Made by a program: the position numbers and the translations under genes. Shown here piece by piece: positions 42,528-50,397 of a DNA stretch of 64,000 nt. The notes under the pieces are model-generated. The model saw nothing but the letters and a program-made list of their open reading frames with translations. It was not told the DNA's origin and searched no databases. Every line of letters begins with the position of its first letter. The first letter of the stretch is position 1. The stretch comes from Streptomyces bathyalis (lineage in GTDB: Bacteria; Actinomycetota; Actinomycetes; Streptomycetales; Streptomycetaceae), in assembly GCF_015910445.1 (NCBI RefSeq), contig NZ_CP048882.1, positions 6,073,501 through 6,137,500 on the forward strand, given 5' to 3'.

Positions 42528-43328
42528 ATGTCCGTGGCCGTACGAGTCATTCCCTGCCTGGACGTGGACGCCGGACGGGTCGTCAAGGGCGTGAACTTCA
42601 AGAACCTGCGGGACGCGGGCGACCCCGTCGAGATGGCGAAGATCTACGACGAGGAAGGCGCCGACGAGCTGACCTTCCTCGACATCACCGCCTCCTCCTC
42701 CGACCGCGAGACGACGTACGACGTGGTGCGCCGCACCGCCGAGCAGGTCTTCATCCCGCTGACGGTCGGCGGCGGCGTCCGCAGCGGCGACGACGTGAAC
42801 AGGCTGCTGCGCGCGGGTGCCGACAAGGTCGGCGTGAACACCGCGGCGATCGCCCGTCCCGAGCTGATCCGGGAGATCGCCGAACGCTTCGGCAGCCAGG
42901 TGCTGGTGCTGTCCGTGGACGCGCGGCGCTGCGTGCCGCCGGGGGCATCCGGGGACGCGGAGGGCGCCGGGGCCTCAACACCCTCCGGATTCGAGGTCAC
43001 CACGCACGGCGGACGCCGCGGCACCGGCATCGACGCCGTCGAATGGGCGCGGCGGGCCGCGGAGTTGGGCGCCGGGGAGATCCTGCTGAACTCGATGGAC
43101 GCGGACGGCACGAAGGACGGCTACGACACGGAGATGATCCGGGCCGTGGGTGCGCACGTCTCGGTGCCCGTCGTCGCCTCCGGCGGCGCGGGCCGGCTGG
43201 AGCACTTCCCGGCCGCGGTCGAGGCCGGAGCGGATGCCGTACTGGCAGCCTCCGTCTTCCACTTCGGCGATCTGCGGATCGGCCAGGTCAAGGACACGCT
43301 CCGCGAGGCCGGGACGCCCGTACGGTGA
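42528..43328 (+). CDS. hisF: Imidazole glycerol phosphate synthase cyclase subunit
   Basis: TIM-barrel partner of HisH, 266 residues against about 251 usual. Catalytic Asp in IPCLDVDAGRVVKGVNF and second Asp in NSMDADGTKDGYD; GGGVRSGDD; VVASGGAGRLEHF. About ten extra residues (SGDAEGAGAS, near residue 145) sit in the loop after SVDARRCVPPG and before PSGFEVTTHGG. ATG 42528 follows AAGGAG. The operon ends here; the P450 gene converges. Confidence 0.96.
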   Translation: MSVAVRVIPCLDVDAGRVVKGVNFKNLRDAGDPVEMAKIYDEEGADELTFLDITASSSDRETTYDVVRRTAEQVFIPLTVGGGVRSGDDVNRLLRAGADKVGVNTAAIARPELIREIAERFGSQVLVLSVDARRCVPPGASGDAEGAGASTPSGFEVTTHGGRRGTGIDAVEWARRAAELGAGEILLNSMDADGTKDGYDTEMIRAVGAHVSVPVVASGGAGRLEHFPAAVEAGADAVLAASVFHFGDLRIGQVKDTLREAGTPVR

Positions 43329-43332
43329 ACCG

Positions 43333-43359
43333 CGGCGCGCCCCGCCCGGGGCCGCGCCG
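43333..43359. terminator. Hairpin between hisF and the P450 gene
   Basis: CGGCGCG (43333-43339) pairs with CGCGCCG (43353-43359), with an inner CCCC/GGGG pairing. It lies five bases after the hisF stop, between converging genes. Confidence 0.5.
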
Positions 43360-43382
43360 TGACGGGTCACCTGCCGTGACGG

Positions 43383-44825
43383 TCACTTGCCGCGTCGACC
43401 CGCCAGGCTCCAACGGCGCCGCCGAGAGCCGGGGGACGCGGCCGGGGCGGGGCGGCCTGCTGCGGCGTCGGAGGAAGAGCCGGACGGTTCGGACGGCGTG
43501 GACGGCGTGGACGCTGCTGCCTCCGCCGCATGCGTGGCCGGTGTGGCGGTGAAGCGGACGGGCAGTTCGGTCAGGGCGCGGATGAACGGCCCCGGGCGCC
43601 ATGAGAGTTCCTCGGCGGGCACCGCGAGCTCCATCTCGGGGAGCAGGTCGAGGACGGTGTCGATGGCGACCTCGGCGATGATGCTCGCGGTGTCCTGCGC
43701 GGGGCAGGCGTGCGGCCCGGCGCTGAACGCGAGATGGGACGTGTTCGCGGCCCGCTCCGCCTGGTTCGTCGGCAGCGTCGGGTCTAGGTTGGCGGCGGCG
43801 TGGCTGATGGTCACCGGCACGCCGGTGGGGATGAGGGTCTCCTCGCCGGTGTCCTGATCGCGCAGGACGTAGTCCTCGATGGCGTACACGAACGAGTAGT
43901 TCGAGTGCGGTGCGTGCAGCCACAGCACCTCGTTCAGCGCGTCGGTGACCGTGAGGCTGCCGCCGGTCAGGTCGCCCGCGAAGCGGTCGTCGGAGAGCAG
44001 CATCATCGTGGCCGTGGAGATCCAGGCGGTGCCGGGCACCTGGCCGGCACCGGTGATGACCACGAGCTGGTCGATGAGCTCTTCCCGGGTCACGTTGGCG
44101 GAGTGCCGCAGCAGCCGCGTGGTCACGTCGTCGCCGGGAGTCCGGTACTTGAGCTCGATCAGCTCGTTCAGGCACGCCACCAGGTCCTGGACGCCCTGTG
44201 TGGCGGCGTCGGGTTCGACGGCGTTGACCATCTGGAGGAAGGCCCTGGAGATGCGGGGGTTGAGATGGTCGGGGCAGCCGAAGAGCTGGGTGAGGACCAT
44301 GACCGGGATGCGCGCCGCGTACTGCGAGACGAGATCCGCCCTGCCGTCCTCGGCGAATTCGTCGATCAGCTGTGTGGCGCTGCGCTGGACGACGGCTCGC
44401 AACTGGCGGGGGTCGATGCCGCCCAGGGCGCGGTCGACGGGCGTCCGCAGGCGCAGATGTTCCTGGCCGTCGGCGAACCACAGGCTCTTGCGCGGGCCCA
44501 TGATCGGCAGGATCGGGCTGTCGCGGGGGACGCGGCCGTCGGCCAGGGCCTTCCAGCGGTGGGCGTCCTTGCTGAAGTAGGGGCTGCGGAGCACTTCCAG
44601 GGCCGCCTGGTATCCGGTCACGAGGATCGACTCGACTCCGGGCGCCAGCTCCACCCACTGCGCGGGGCCGCCCTGTGAACGCAGCCGGTCGTAGAGGGCG
44701 TTGGGGTCCGCGGCGAAGGCGTCGTCGTACAGCTTCGGCAGATCGCTGCCGGTCCCTGCGGACGGCCGGTGTGCGGGGCAGCCCGGCGGCGCCGCGTGGG
44801 GTTCGGAGAGGGGCGAGGAGGTCAC
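43383..44825 (-). CDS. cvnE: Conservon cytochrome P450, CYP157-like, without ExxR
   Basis: 480 residues. Heme site FSAGPHACPA near residue 357 fits FxxGxxxC. The K-helix reads NEVLWLHAP (near residue 299), where ExxR should be; Arg is Trp. The I-helix reads TGAGQVPGTAW without the usual acid-Thr pair. Exactly these departures define the CYP157 family known from Streptomyces conservons. A disordered Ser/Ala-rich tail ends the protein. ATG 44825 overlaps the GTPase gene stop by 4 bases. Substrate unknown. Confidence 0.9.
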   Translation of the reverse strand: MTSSPLSEPHAAPPGCPAHRPSAGTGSDLPKLYDDAFAADPNALYDRLRSQGGPAQWVELAPGVESILVTGYQAALEVLRSPYFSKDAHRWKALADGRVPRDSPILPIMGPRKSLWFADGQEHLRLRTPVDRALGGIDPRQLRAVVQRSATQLIDEFAEDGRADLVSQYAARIPVMVLTQLFGCPDHLNPRISRAFLQMVNAVEPDAATQGVQDLVACLNELIELKYRTPGDDVTTRLLRHSANVTREELIDQLVVITGAGQVPGTAWISTATMMLLSDDRFAGDLTGGSLTVTDALNEVLWLHAPHSNYSFVYAIEDYVLRDQDTGEETLIPTGVPVTISHAAANLDPTLPTNQAERAANTSHLAFSAGPHACPAQDTASIIAEVAIDTVLDLLPEMELAVPAEELSWRPGPFIRALTELPVRFTATPATHAAEAAASTPSTPSEPSGSSSDAAAGRPAPAASPGSRRRRWSLAGRRGK

Positions 44826-45415
44826 GACGACTCCTGGTGGCCGGCGTACAGGTGCTTGACGAGCGTGATCAGTGCGGTCTTGGCGGACTTGCGGTCCCGC
44901 GCGTCACAGGTGAGCAGCGGTGTGGCGGGATCGAGGTCGAGCGCTTCGCGCAGCTCGTCCTCGGGGTAATCCGGGGTGTCGGGGAAGGTGTTGAGCGCGA
45001 CGATGTACGGGAGCGAGCTCTTCTCGACCAGACTCAGGGCCTCGAAGGACTGGTCGAGGAATCGGGAGTCGGCCAGCACGAGGGCCCCGTAGGCGCCGCG
45101 CGAGAGGTCCTCCCAGATCTGTGTGAAGCGCTGCTGGCCGGGCGTGCCGAACAGGTACAGCGCGAGGTCCTCGGCGAGGGTGAGCCGTCCGAAGTCGAGG
45201 GCGACGGTGGTGGATCTCTTGCCCGGCACCCCGGTCAGATCGTCCACGGCGGCGCTGGTCTGCGTCATGAGTTCCTCGGTACGCAGCGGCTCGATCTCGC
45301 TGACGGCTCCGATCAAGGTCGTCTTGCCGACCCCGAAGGGGCCCACCACCATCAGCTTCGCCGTGATCTGCACGGTGTCACGGACGTAGACACCGTCAGA
45401 GAGCCTGGAGGCCAT
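44822..45415 (-). CDS. cvnD: Conservon GTP-binding protein
   Basis: 197-residue small GTPase of the CvnD/MglA-like type. P-loop VVGPFGVGKTTLIG near residue 23, switch II LFGTPGQQRF, RYGALVLADSR-like strand and NTFPD base-recognition region, all in order. It works with the roadblock and DUF742 proteins encoded upstream. Overlaps the DUF742 gene by 20 bases and the P450 gene by 4. Confidence 0.94.
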   Translation of the reverse strand: MASRLSDGVYVRDTVQITAKLMVVGPFGVGKTTLIGAVSEIEPLRTEELMTQTSAAVDDLTGVPGKRSTTVALDFGRLTLAEDLALYLFGTPGQQRFTQIWEDLSRGAYGALVLADSRFLDQSFEALSLVEKSSLPYIVALNTFPDTPDYPEDELREALDLDPATPLLTCDARDRKSAKTALITLVKHLYAGHQESS

Positions 45416-45770
45416 GCAGCATCCTCTCCAGGGTTCGCAGGCGGTCGGGGTCGGGGGTCGCCGGCGTTCCGGCCTCCTTCTGGCTCGCCTTGACCTCCAG
45501 GAGGCCGGAGTCGATGAGGTCTCCGAGCAGGATGCGGGTGATGGTGAGCGGCTGCCCGAGGTGCCCGGCGACCTCGATGACGGACAGGTAGCCGCCGCGG
45601 CACAGGTCGATCACCCGCAGATCCTCGGGCTGCAGGCCGGTCCGCGGCTTCCCCGGGACGGCGGTCACCATCGTGAGCACGTCGAGTTCGTCGGCGGTCC
45701 CGGTGGGCTGGGCGCGCCCACCGGTCAGCACGAACGTTCTCACCAGGTCATGCCTGTGACGGTGCGTCAT
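45396..45770 (-). CDS. cvnC: Conservon DUF742 protein
   Basis: 124 residues, DUF742. N-terminus VRTFVLTGGRAQPTG, then DLRVIDLCRGGYLSVIEVAGHLGQPLTITRILLGDLIDSGLL, a winged-helix-like region, ending LRTLERMLHGL. Together with cvnA, B and D it is thought to form a membrane-associated signalling complex. ATG 45770 overlaps the cvnB stop (ATGA). Confidence 0.94.
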   Translation of the reverse strand: MTHRHRHDLVRTFVLTGGRAQPTGTADELDVLTMVTAVPGKPRTGLQPEDLRVIDLCRGGYLSVIEVAGHLGQPLTITRILLGDLIDSGLLEVKASQKEAGTPATPDPDRLRTLERMLHGLQAL

Positions 45771-46171
45771 GTCCCGCTGCCCACGTCCTCGCGGAGCTCG
45801 GCGCCCATCTCCCGTCCGAGCTGGGCCACGACCTCGTGCATCCGGTAGGCCACCTGTCCCACGTCGGCGGCACCGGAGGTCGCCACGGACAGGAACGTCG
45901 AGTCGTGCGCACGGATGGTGACCACGAATCCGCCGTCGAACTCGACCATGCTCTGCCTCCACGAGTCGGCCGGGGCTCGGCAGAACATCGCGGTGGCGCT
46001 GCTGGTGGACTGCACGCCCGCGAGGGCCGCCGCGATGCTGTCCGCCTGGTCCTGGTCGAGGCCCTGGGAGAAGGCCTTCACCAGCCCGTCAGCGGTGATG
46101 AGGATGGCGTCGTGGACCTCGGGCTGGTCCAGCACCTGGTTGAGCATCCAGGCGTCCGGGTTCTGGGTCAT
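45767..46171 (-). CDS. cvnB: Conservon roadblock/LC7 protein
   Basis: 134 residues, roadblock/LC7 fold. Visible: HDAILITADGLVKAFSQGL, ADSIAAALAGVQSTSSA, FDGGFVVTIRAHDSTFLSV and DVGQVAYRMHEVVAQLG. Such proteins regulate MglA-like GTPases, here probably CvnD. ATG 46171 overlaps the kinase stop by 4 bases. Confidence 0.95.
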   Translation of the reverse strand: MTQNPDAWMLNQVLDQPEVHDAILITADGLVKAFSQGLDQDQADSIAAALAGVQSTSSATAMFCRAPADSWRQSMVEFDGGFVVTIRAHDSTFLSVATSGAADVGQVAYRMHEVVAQLGREMGAELREDVGSGT

Positions 46172-47526
46172 GACTCGGGAGTCCCTTCGGTGGACGGACG
46201 GAGGCGGTCGGCCGCCGCCTTGCCTGCTCGCTGGAACGCACCGATCGATGCCGCCGCCTCACCGGGTGAGCGAGGTGCGGCGGACTTGGTGGCAGGGGGT
46301 GGCTGCTCGGAGTGGTCGGCGCTCGGGGCAGGCTGTTTCCGGGTCCGTTTCGGCAGCCCGTTCGCGGTGGTCGGGCGCGCCGGTACCGCCTCGCGCTCGC
46401 CCTCGGCCGCTTCGCCGTCGTCCGCTCCGGAACCGGCCGGCTCGGACTCGGCGGGCTCCGATGCGGCGGGCTCTGCGCGCGGCGGCGGCACGGCGGCGGG
46501 CGCAGAGGTGGGCGCGGAGGTGGGCTTCACCGGGTCGGTGAGAAGTGTGCGGGGGAGGTTCACCACGGCGCGGACGCCGCCGAATGCCGAGGCGGTATCG
46601 ATCGAGATCGTGAAGCCGTAGCGACGGGCCAGCGCACCGCACGCGGCGAGCCCGAACCGCGGGGGGTCTCCCAGTTTCGCGAGCCCGAGGGACTCGTCCT
46701 TGAGCAGGCGCACGGCCTTCTCCTGCTCGGCGGCGTTCAGCCCGACACCGGCGTCCTCGATCACGAACGCCAGCCCGGTGTGGGTGAGTTGGACGTGCAC
46801 CTGGACGGGGGTCTGCGGGTGCGACGAGCGGGTGGCGTTCTCGAGCAATTCGGCGATCGTCATGACCAGGGGTTCCACGACCCGGCCCGTCACGGCACGG
46901 GTGTCCTCGATCCGTACGATCTGGACGCGCTTGTAGTCCAGGATCCGTCCGATGGCGCCGCGGACGATGTCGTGGAGCGACGTCGCGTTGTGCTGGCGGC
47001 CCGGCCACGCGCGGCAGACGACGGCCATGCCGACCGCGCGGCGGAGGATCTGGGCGTTGGTGTGGTCGAGCTGCATCAGGTCCTCGAGGAAGGCCGAGTC
47101 GTCGTGGCGCTCGGTCATCTCGTTGATCTTCAGCTGCTGCCCGTTGGCGAGTCCCTGCAGCTTGCGGGCCACGGCCAGCAGCAGACCTTCGGCGGCCTGT
47201 TCGGCGGTCTCGCTCGCGAAGCTGAACATCTCCAGCACCGAGTCGTGGGCGTCGGCGAAGTCCGAGCCGGCGAGGGCCTGATGGCGCAGGTCCGGTATCT
47301 GCCGGCGCCGCCCCTGCCACTGGGCGTCCGCGAGTGCCTGGAGGCGCTGTTCGACGAGGTGCTGCGTCTCCTCGTCCCGCATGCGGACCTGCCGCTCCAG
47401 GACATGACTGCGCTCGGCGTTCCGGACAGCCATCCTCCGGAACCGCAGTGCCGTGATTCCGGCCGCGATCGCAGCGACCGCAAGGAGCGGCACGAGCCAG
47501 AACGCTACGTCCGTCATACGCATCAT
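46168..47526 (-). CDS. cvnA: Conservon sensor histidine kinase-like protein
   Basis: 452 residues. One N-terminal membrane segment (FWLVPLLAVAAIAAGITAL), a coiled stretch, a dimerisation region with DLMQLDHTNAQILRRA, and a HATPase_c domain (TIAELLENATRSSHP, FVIEDAGVGLN). A disordered Pro/Ala/Glu-rich tail of about 140 residues follows. First gene of the conservon. I chose ATG 47526 (MMRMTDVAF) with TTGAGG upstream. The phosphoacceptor role of the His is inference. Confidence 0.92.
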   Translation of the reverse strand: MMRMTDVAFWLVPLLAVAAIAAGITALRFRRMAVRNAERSHVLERQVRMRDEETQHLVEQRLQALADAQWQGRRRQIPDLRHQALAGSDFADAHDSVLEMFSFASETAEQAAEGLLLAVARKLQGLANGQQLKINEMTERHDDSAFLEDLMQLDHTNAQILRRAVGMAVVCRAWPGRQHNATSLHDIVRGAIGRILDYKRVQIVRIEDTRAVTGRVVEPLVMTIAELLENATRSSHPQTPVQVHVQLTHTGLAFVIEDAGVGLNAAEQEKAVRLLKDESLGLAKLGDPPRFGLAACGALARRYGFTISIDTASAFGGVRAVVNLPRTLLTDPVKPTSAPTSAPAAVPPPRAEPAASEPAESEPAGSGADDGEAAEGEREAVPARPTTANGLPKRTRKQPAPSADHSEQPPPATKSAAPRSPGEAAASIGAFQRAGKAAADRLRPSTEGTPES

Positions 47527-48481
47527 CAGAACCTCAAGCAGGAGCGAGTTCGCCGGTCGAGAGAAGGTGAACGAGCGGTTCACGAGGCGGTCCTGCGCGA
47601 GGGGCCCCGCGGCCCGCGGTGGATCGGGGGGACGAGGCAGCGACCGCGTGCGAGAGGTACGGACGGTACGAACCGGTCCGCGCCGGCAGGTGAGAACCGC
47701 GCGGTGGACCTGCAACCAAGTCACGAATGGTCAGAATCATCAGGGCTCCGTTCGAGACGGACAGGTCGAACCTGTGCCCATCGTCGGTGCACTTGGCGCA
47801 GTCGAGGCTCGGCGACTCCGGTGATACGTCAAGATACGTCAGCCGTCTTTGAATTCAAGACAGTTGACAGGAGAACTTGAGACAGGTCTGCGCTGCACCG
47901 CTCGCCTCGTGACAGGGTCTGAGAAGGACAAAGGGACTCCTCGGTGCGCATCGGTCCCGGCCTGCGCGGCAATAGGTTCTCGACTACGCGGACAAAAGCG
48001 AATTCGTCCCATTCGGATAGTCCCGTGCGCCTCCCCCGGGGAACCGCGCAATGTGCCGGAAAGCCGGGCTCAGCGGCGTGCCGGCCGGAGTGCGGGAACG
48101 GGATCCCCGTTGATTCGGGGGGACTTGGAACACGGCGCGGGACATGGCTGCGACTTGCGGCCTGCGCGATGCGGAAACGAGCCGGGCGACCGTATCGGGC
48201 ATCGGTGGCTCAACTCGTGCTGAATATCCTCCGATGCGCCTTCTGGATGTCCGCCCGACTTCGGGTCCCGCTGTCATCGAGCCTCTGCGGCGGTTGATGT
48301 CGTTCATGTCCGTCTTGGCGCCGCTCTTTTCCCGCGCCTCATCGCCCCACCCCTGAAGTCCGGCAACTCGCGGCGCACGCGTTCCGTATCTCGCATCCGG
48401 TGGAACAGCGGCGCAAAGCCGGCCACGCCGGGAGATCCCGGACGGTTCCCGCAGGCGGCCCCTGCGCATAGGCTGCCGCGC
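47527..48481. other. 955-base gene-free region upstream of the conservon
   Basis: No frame here has the codon pattern of a real gene, although short open frames exist on both strands. The sequence is less GC-rich than its surroundings, e.g. 47840-48010. Notable pieces: two GATACGTCA copies 10 bases apart (47823-47831, 47833-47841), the palindrome TTGAATTCAA (47849-47858) and TTGACA near 47864. It should hold the cvnA promoter (minus strand) and the nitrile hydratase promoter (plus strand). Confidence 0.6.
48469..48474 (+). promoter_or_regulatory. Putative -10 box TAGGCT of the nitrile hydratase operon
   Basis: TAGGCT ends 7 bases before the ATG at 48482, with no Shine-Dalgarno. Same hexamer as before the ABC and LON-domain genes. 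Confidence 0.45.
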
Positions 48482-48745
48482 ATGAGCAGGGTGAACGACG
48501 TCGGCGGGCAGACGGGGTTCGGGCCCATCGTCACCGAGGAGAACGAGCCGGCCTTCCACGCGGACTGGGAGGCGCGGGTATATGCGCTGAACATCGCGCT
48601 GGTGCGGCGCGGCGCCTACACCCTGGACGAGTTCCGCGACGCCATCGAACGCATGCCTCCGCAGGAGTACTTGGCCGCTTCGTACTACGAGCGCTGGCTC
48701 CACGCGATCGATGTGCTCACCGCCCGGGGCGGCGGCGATGAGTGA
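48482..48745 (+). CDS. Nitrile hydratase beta subunit, N-terminal half as a separate protein
   Basis: 87 residues matching the start of nitrile hydratase beta: VNDVGGQTGFGPIVTEENEP, FHADWEARVYALNIAL and PPQEYLAASYYERWLHAI. The fold is the helical half of beta. It overlaps the next gene by 8 bases (second ATG inside GATGAG). Separate genes for the two beta halves occur in thiocyanate hydrolase and in the toyocamycin nitrile hydratase; this may be a similar three-subunit enzyme. Nitrile hydratases convert nitriles to amides. Confidence 0.87.
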   Translation: MSRVNDVGGQTGFGPIVTEENEPAFHADWEARVYALNIALVRRGAYTLDEFRDAIERMPPQEYLAASYYERWLHAIDVLTARGGGDE

Positions 48746-49037
48746 CCCGGCGGCCGCACGGTTCGCCGCCGGCGACCCGGTGCGCACCCGTGCCTTCGAC
48801 CCCGACTGGCACACGCGGCTTCCCGCCTACGCACGCGGACGAACGGGACGGATCGTCGAGGTCACCGGGAGCTGGCCGGTCGCCGACGACGTGGCCCGGC
48901 GCCACGAACGGCCACGCGTCGAGCCCGTCTACACCGTGGCGTTCGCCGCCCGCGACCTGTGGGGCGAGGGCGACCACGAGGTGACGCTGGACCTGTGGCA
49001 GTCGTATCTGGAACCGGCCGAGGAGCACCTGTCATGA
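48738..49037 (+). CDS. Nitrile hydratase beta subunit, C-terminal half as a separate protein
   Basis: 99 residues equal to the SH3-like second half of beta: FAAGDPVRTRAFDPDWHTRLP, YARGRTGRIVEVTG, EPVYTVAFAARDLWGEG and VTLDLWQSYLEPA. Both ends look complete, with its own ATG at 48738. Overlaps the N-terminal half by 8 bases and the alpha gene by 4. This argues for a genuine split and not a frameshift. Confidence 0.87.
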   Translation: MSDPAAARFAAGDPVRTRAFDPDWHTRLPAYARGRTGRIVEVTGSWPVADDVARRHERPRVEPVYTVAFAARDLWGEGDHEVTLDLWQSYLEPAEEHLS

Positions 49038-49624
49038 GCGGAACGCACACAGGCAACCCTGTCGCGGCACGGGTGCGCCGCCTGGAGGAGCGCCTCGTCG
49101 CGGCCGGCCAGGTCACCGATGCGGAGCTGGACGCCGTCCTCACCTCGGTACTGGACGGCGCGTCCCCGCTGAACGGCGCCCGTATCGTCGCCCGGGCCTG
49201 GAGCGACGCCGGTTTCCGCGAGCGGCTGCTCGCCGACGCCAATGCCGCCCTGCCCGAGGTCGGCCTGTCGATGGCGGGCGGGCTGCAGGAGCAGCGTCTG
49301 AAGGTCGTCGCCAACACCCCGGAACGTCACAACGTGCTGGTCTGCACGCTGTGTTCCTGCTACCCGGTGGCGCTGCTCGGCCCGTCGCCGTCCTGGTACA
49401 AGAGCGAGGCCTACCGCTCTCGCGTCGTGCGCGAACCGCGTGCCGTGCTCGCGGAGTTCGGGCTCGACATCCCGGACGGGCGCGAGATCACCGTCTGGGA
49501 CTCCAGCGCGGAGAGCCGCTACATGGTCCTGCCGCAACGCCCGCCGGGCACCGAGGAGTTGACGGAGGACCGGCTCGCGGAGCTGGTGACCCGCGAGGGG
49601 CTCATCGGCACGGCGGCCCTCTGA
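49034..49624 (+). CDS. Nitrile hydratase alpha subunit, cobalt type
   Basis: 196 residues, usual alpha length. Metal site CTLCSC in VCTLCSCYPVALLG near residue 110; Thr after the first Cys marks the cobalt subtype (Ser in the iron type). Also VVANTPERHNVLVC, SWYKSEAYRSRVVREPRAVL and GREITVWDSSAESRYMVLP. Catalysis needs oxidation of two cysteines and metal insertion, normally helped by an activator; no such gene is in this cluster. Confidence 0.93.
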   Translation: MSGTHTGNPVAARVRRLEERLVAAGQVTDAELDAVLTSVLDGASPLNGARIVARAWSDAGFRERLLADANAALPEVGLSMAGGLQEQRLKVVANTPERHNVLVCTLCSCYPVALLGPSPSWYKSEAYRSRVVREPRAVLAEFGLDIPDGREITVWDSSAESRYMVLPQRPPGTEELTEDRLAELVTREGLIGTAAL

Positions 49625-49700
49625 CGCACGGCGGCGGTCCGACGCACGACGTGCGAGGACCGGGCCGCCGTGCCGGGCAGGGCCGGGCGGCGAAGCGCGC

Positions 49701-50333
49701 TCAGAGCCCCAGCTCCGCGTCGTGTGCCCGCGCCACGGCCTCCTTCTGGCCCTCCTCCTCCACGCGCGCGACGCGCTGCCGCCCCGAGACGTACAGCACC
49801 AGCTCGTTGGGTTCACCGGTCACGGTCACCACCGGGGTGCCCTTGCGGGCGACGGCGGTCTGGCCGTCGGGACGGCGCAGGACCAGGCCGACCGGCGACT
49901 TGCGGCCGAAGACCCGTGCCATCTTCTCCAAGCGCTTCCACAGCGCGTCCTGGAAGACGCTGTCCAGCTCGCGCGGCGTCCAGTCCGGTACGGCACGGCG
50001 CAGGTCCTCGGCGTGGATGTAGAACTCGACGGTGTTCGCCACCTCGTCGACCTGCTTGAGCGCGTACGGGGACATCCGTGGCGGCCCCGTGCGGATGAGC
50101 TGGATGAGCTCCTCGTACGGCTTGGCGGTGAACTCGCCCTGCACGCGGTCGAGTCGGGGGGCGAGCGACTTGAGCAGCAGTCCGCCCGCGGCGTCCGCGC
50201 GGCGTTCGCGCACCACCACGTGCGCGGCGAGGTCGCGGGCCTTCCAGCCGTCGCACAGGGTCGGGGCCTCGGGTCCGCTGCTCTCCAACAGATCCGCCAG
50301 GATGAGACGTTCACGCTTGGCATGGGTCGACAT
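49701..50333 (-). CDS. TIGR03085-type protein (DinB/maleylpyruvate isomerase-like fold)
   Basis: 210 residues. Starts MSTHAKRERLILADLLESSG, then LCDGWKARDLAAHVVVRERR with the His typical of DinB-like metal sites, PRMSPYALKQVDEVANTVEFYIHAEDLRRA and a C-terminal beta-rich SCP-2-like part (GTPVVTVTGEPNELVLYVSGR). Related proteins use mycothiol; a mycothiol-dependent role here is inference. ATG 50333. Confidence 0.82.
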   Translation of the reverse strand: MSTHAKRERLILADLLESSGPEAPTLCDGWKARDLAAHVVVRERRADAAGGLLLKSLAPRLDRVQGEFTAKPYEELIQLIRTGPPRMSPYALKQVDEVANTVEFYIHAEDLRRAVPDWTPRELDSVFQDALWKRLEKMARVFGRKSPVGLVLRRPDGQTAVARKGTPVVTVTGEPNELVLYVSGRQRVARVEEEGQKEAVARAHDAELGL

Positions 50334-50397
50334 GCCGCCAAGGGTACGGCCGGCCACGCGCGGGAGAGCTGATTTCGGGCCGCGCCCGGCGGGGCGC

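Noticed and set aside
43357..43389. Two near-identical GTGACGG(G)TCAC palindromes at the end of the P450 gene
   Set aside because: They overlap the coding end and the convergent gap; too short and too degenerate to call an operator.
47849..48223. A 124-codon plus-strand frame in the gene-free region
   Set aside because: Composition is not protein-like, there is no ribosome-binding site and no motif; treated as non-coding.
48482..49037. Nitrile hydratase beta as a frameshifted pseudogene
   Set aside because: Each half has its own start, complete ends and a short coupling overlap, as in known three-subunit enzymes. A sequencing error cannot be fully excluded.
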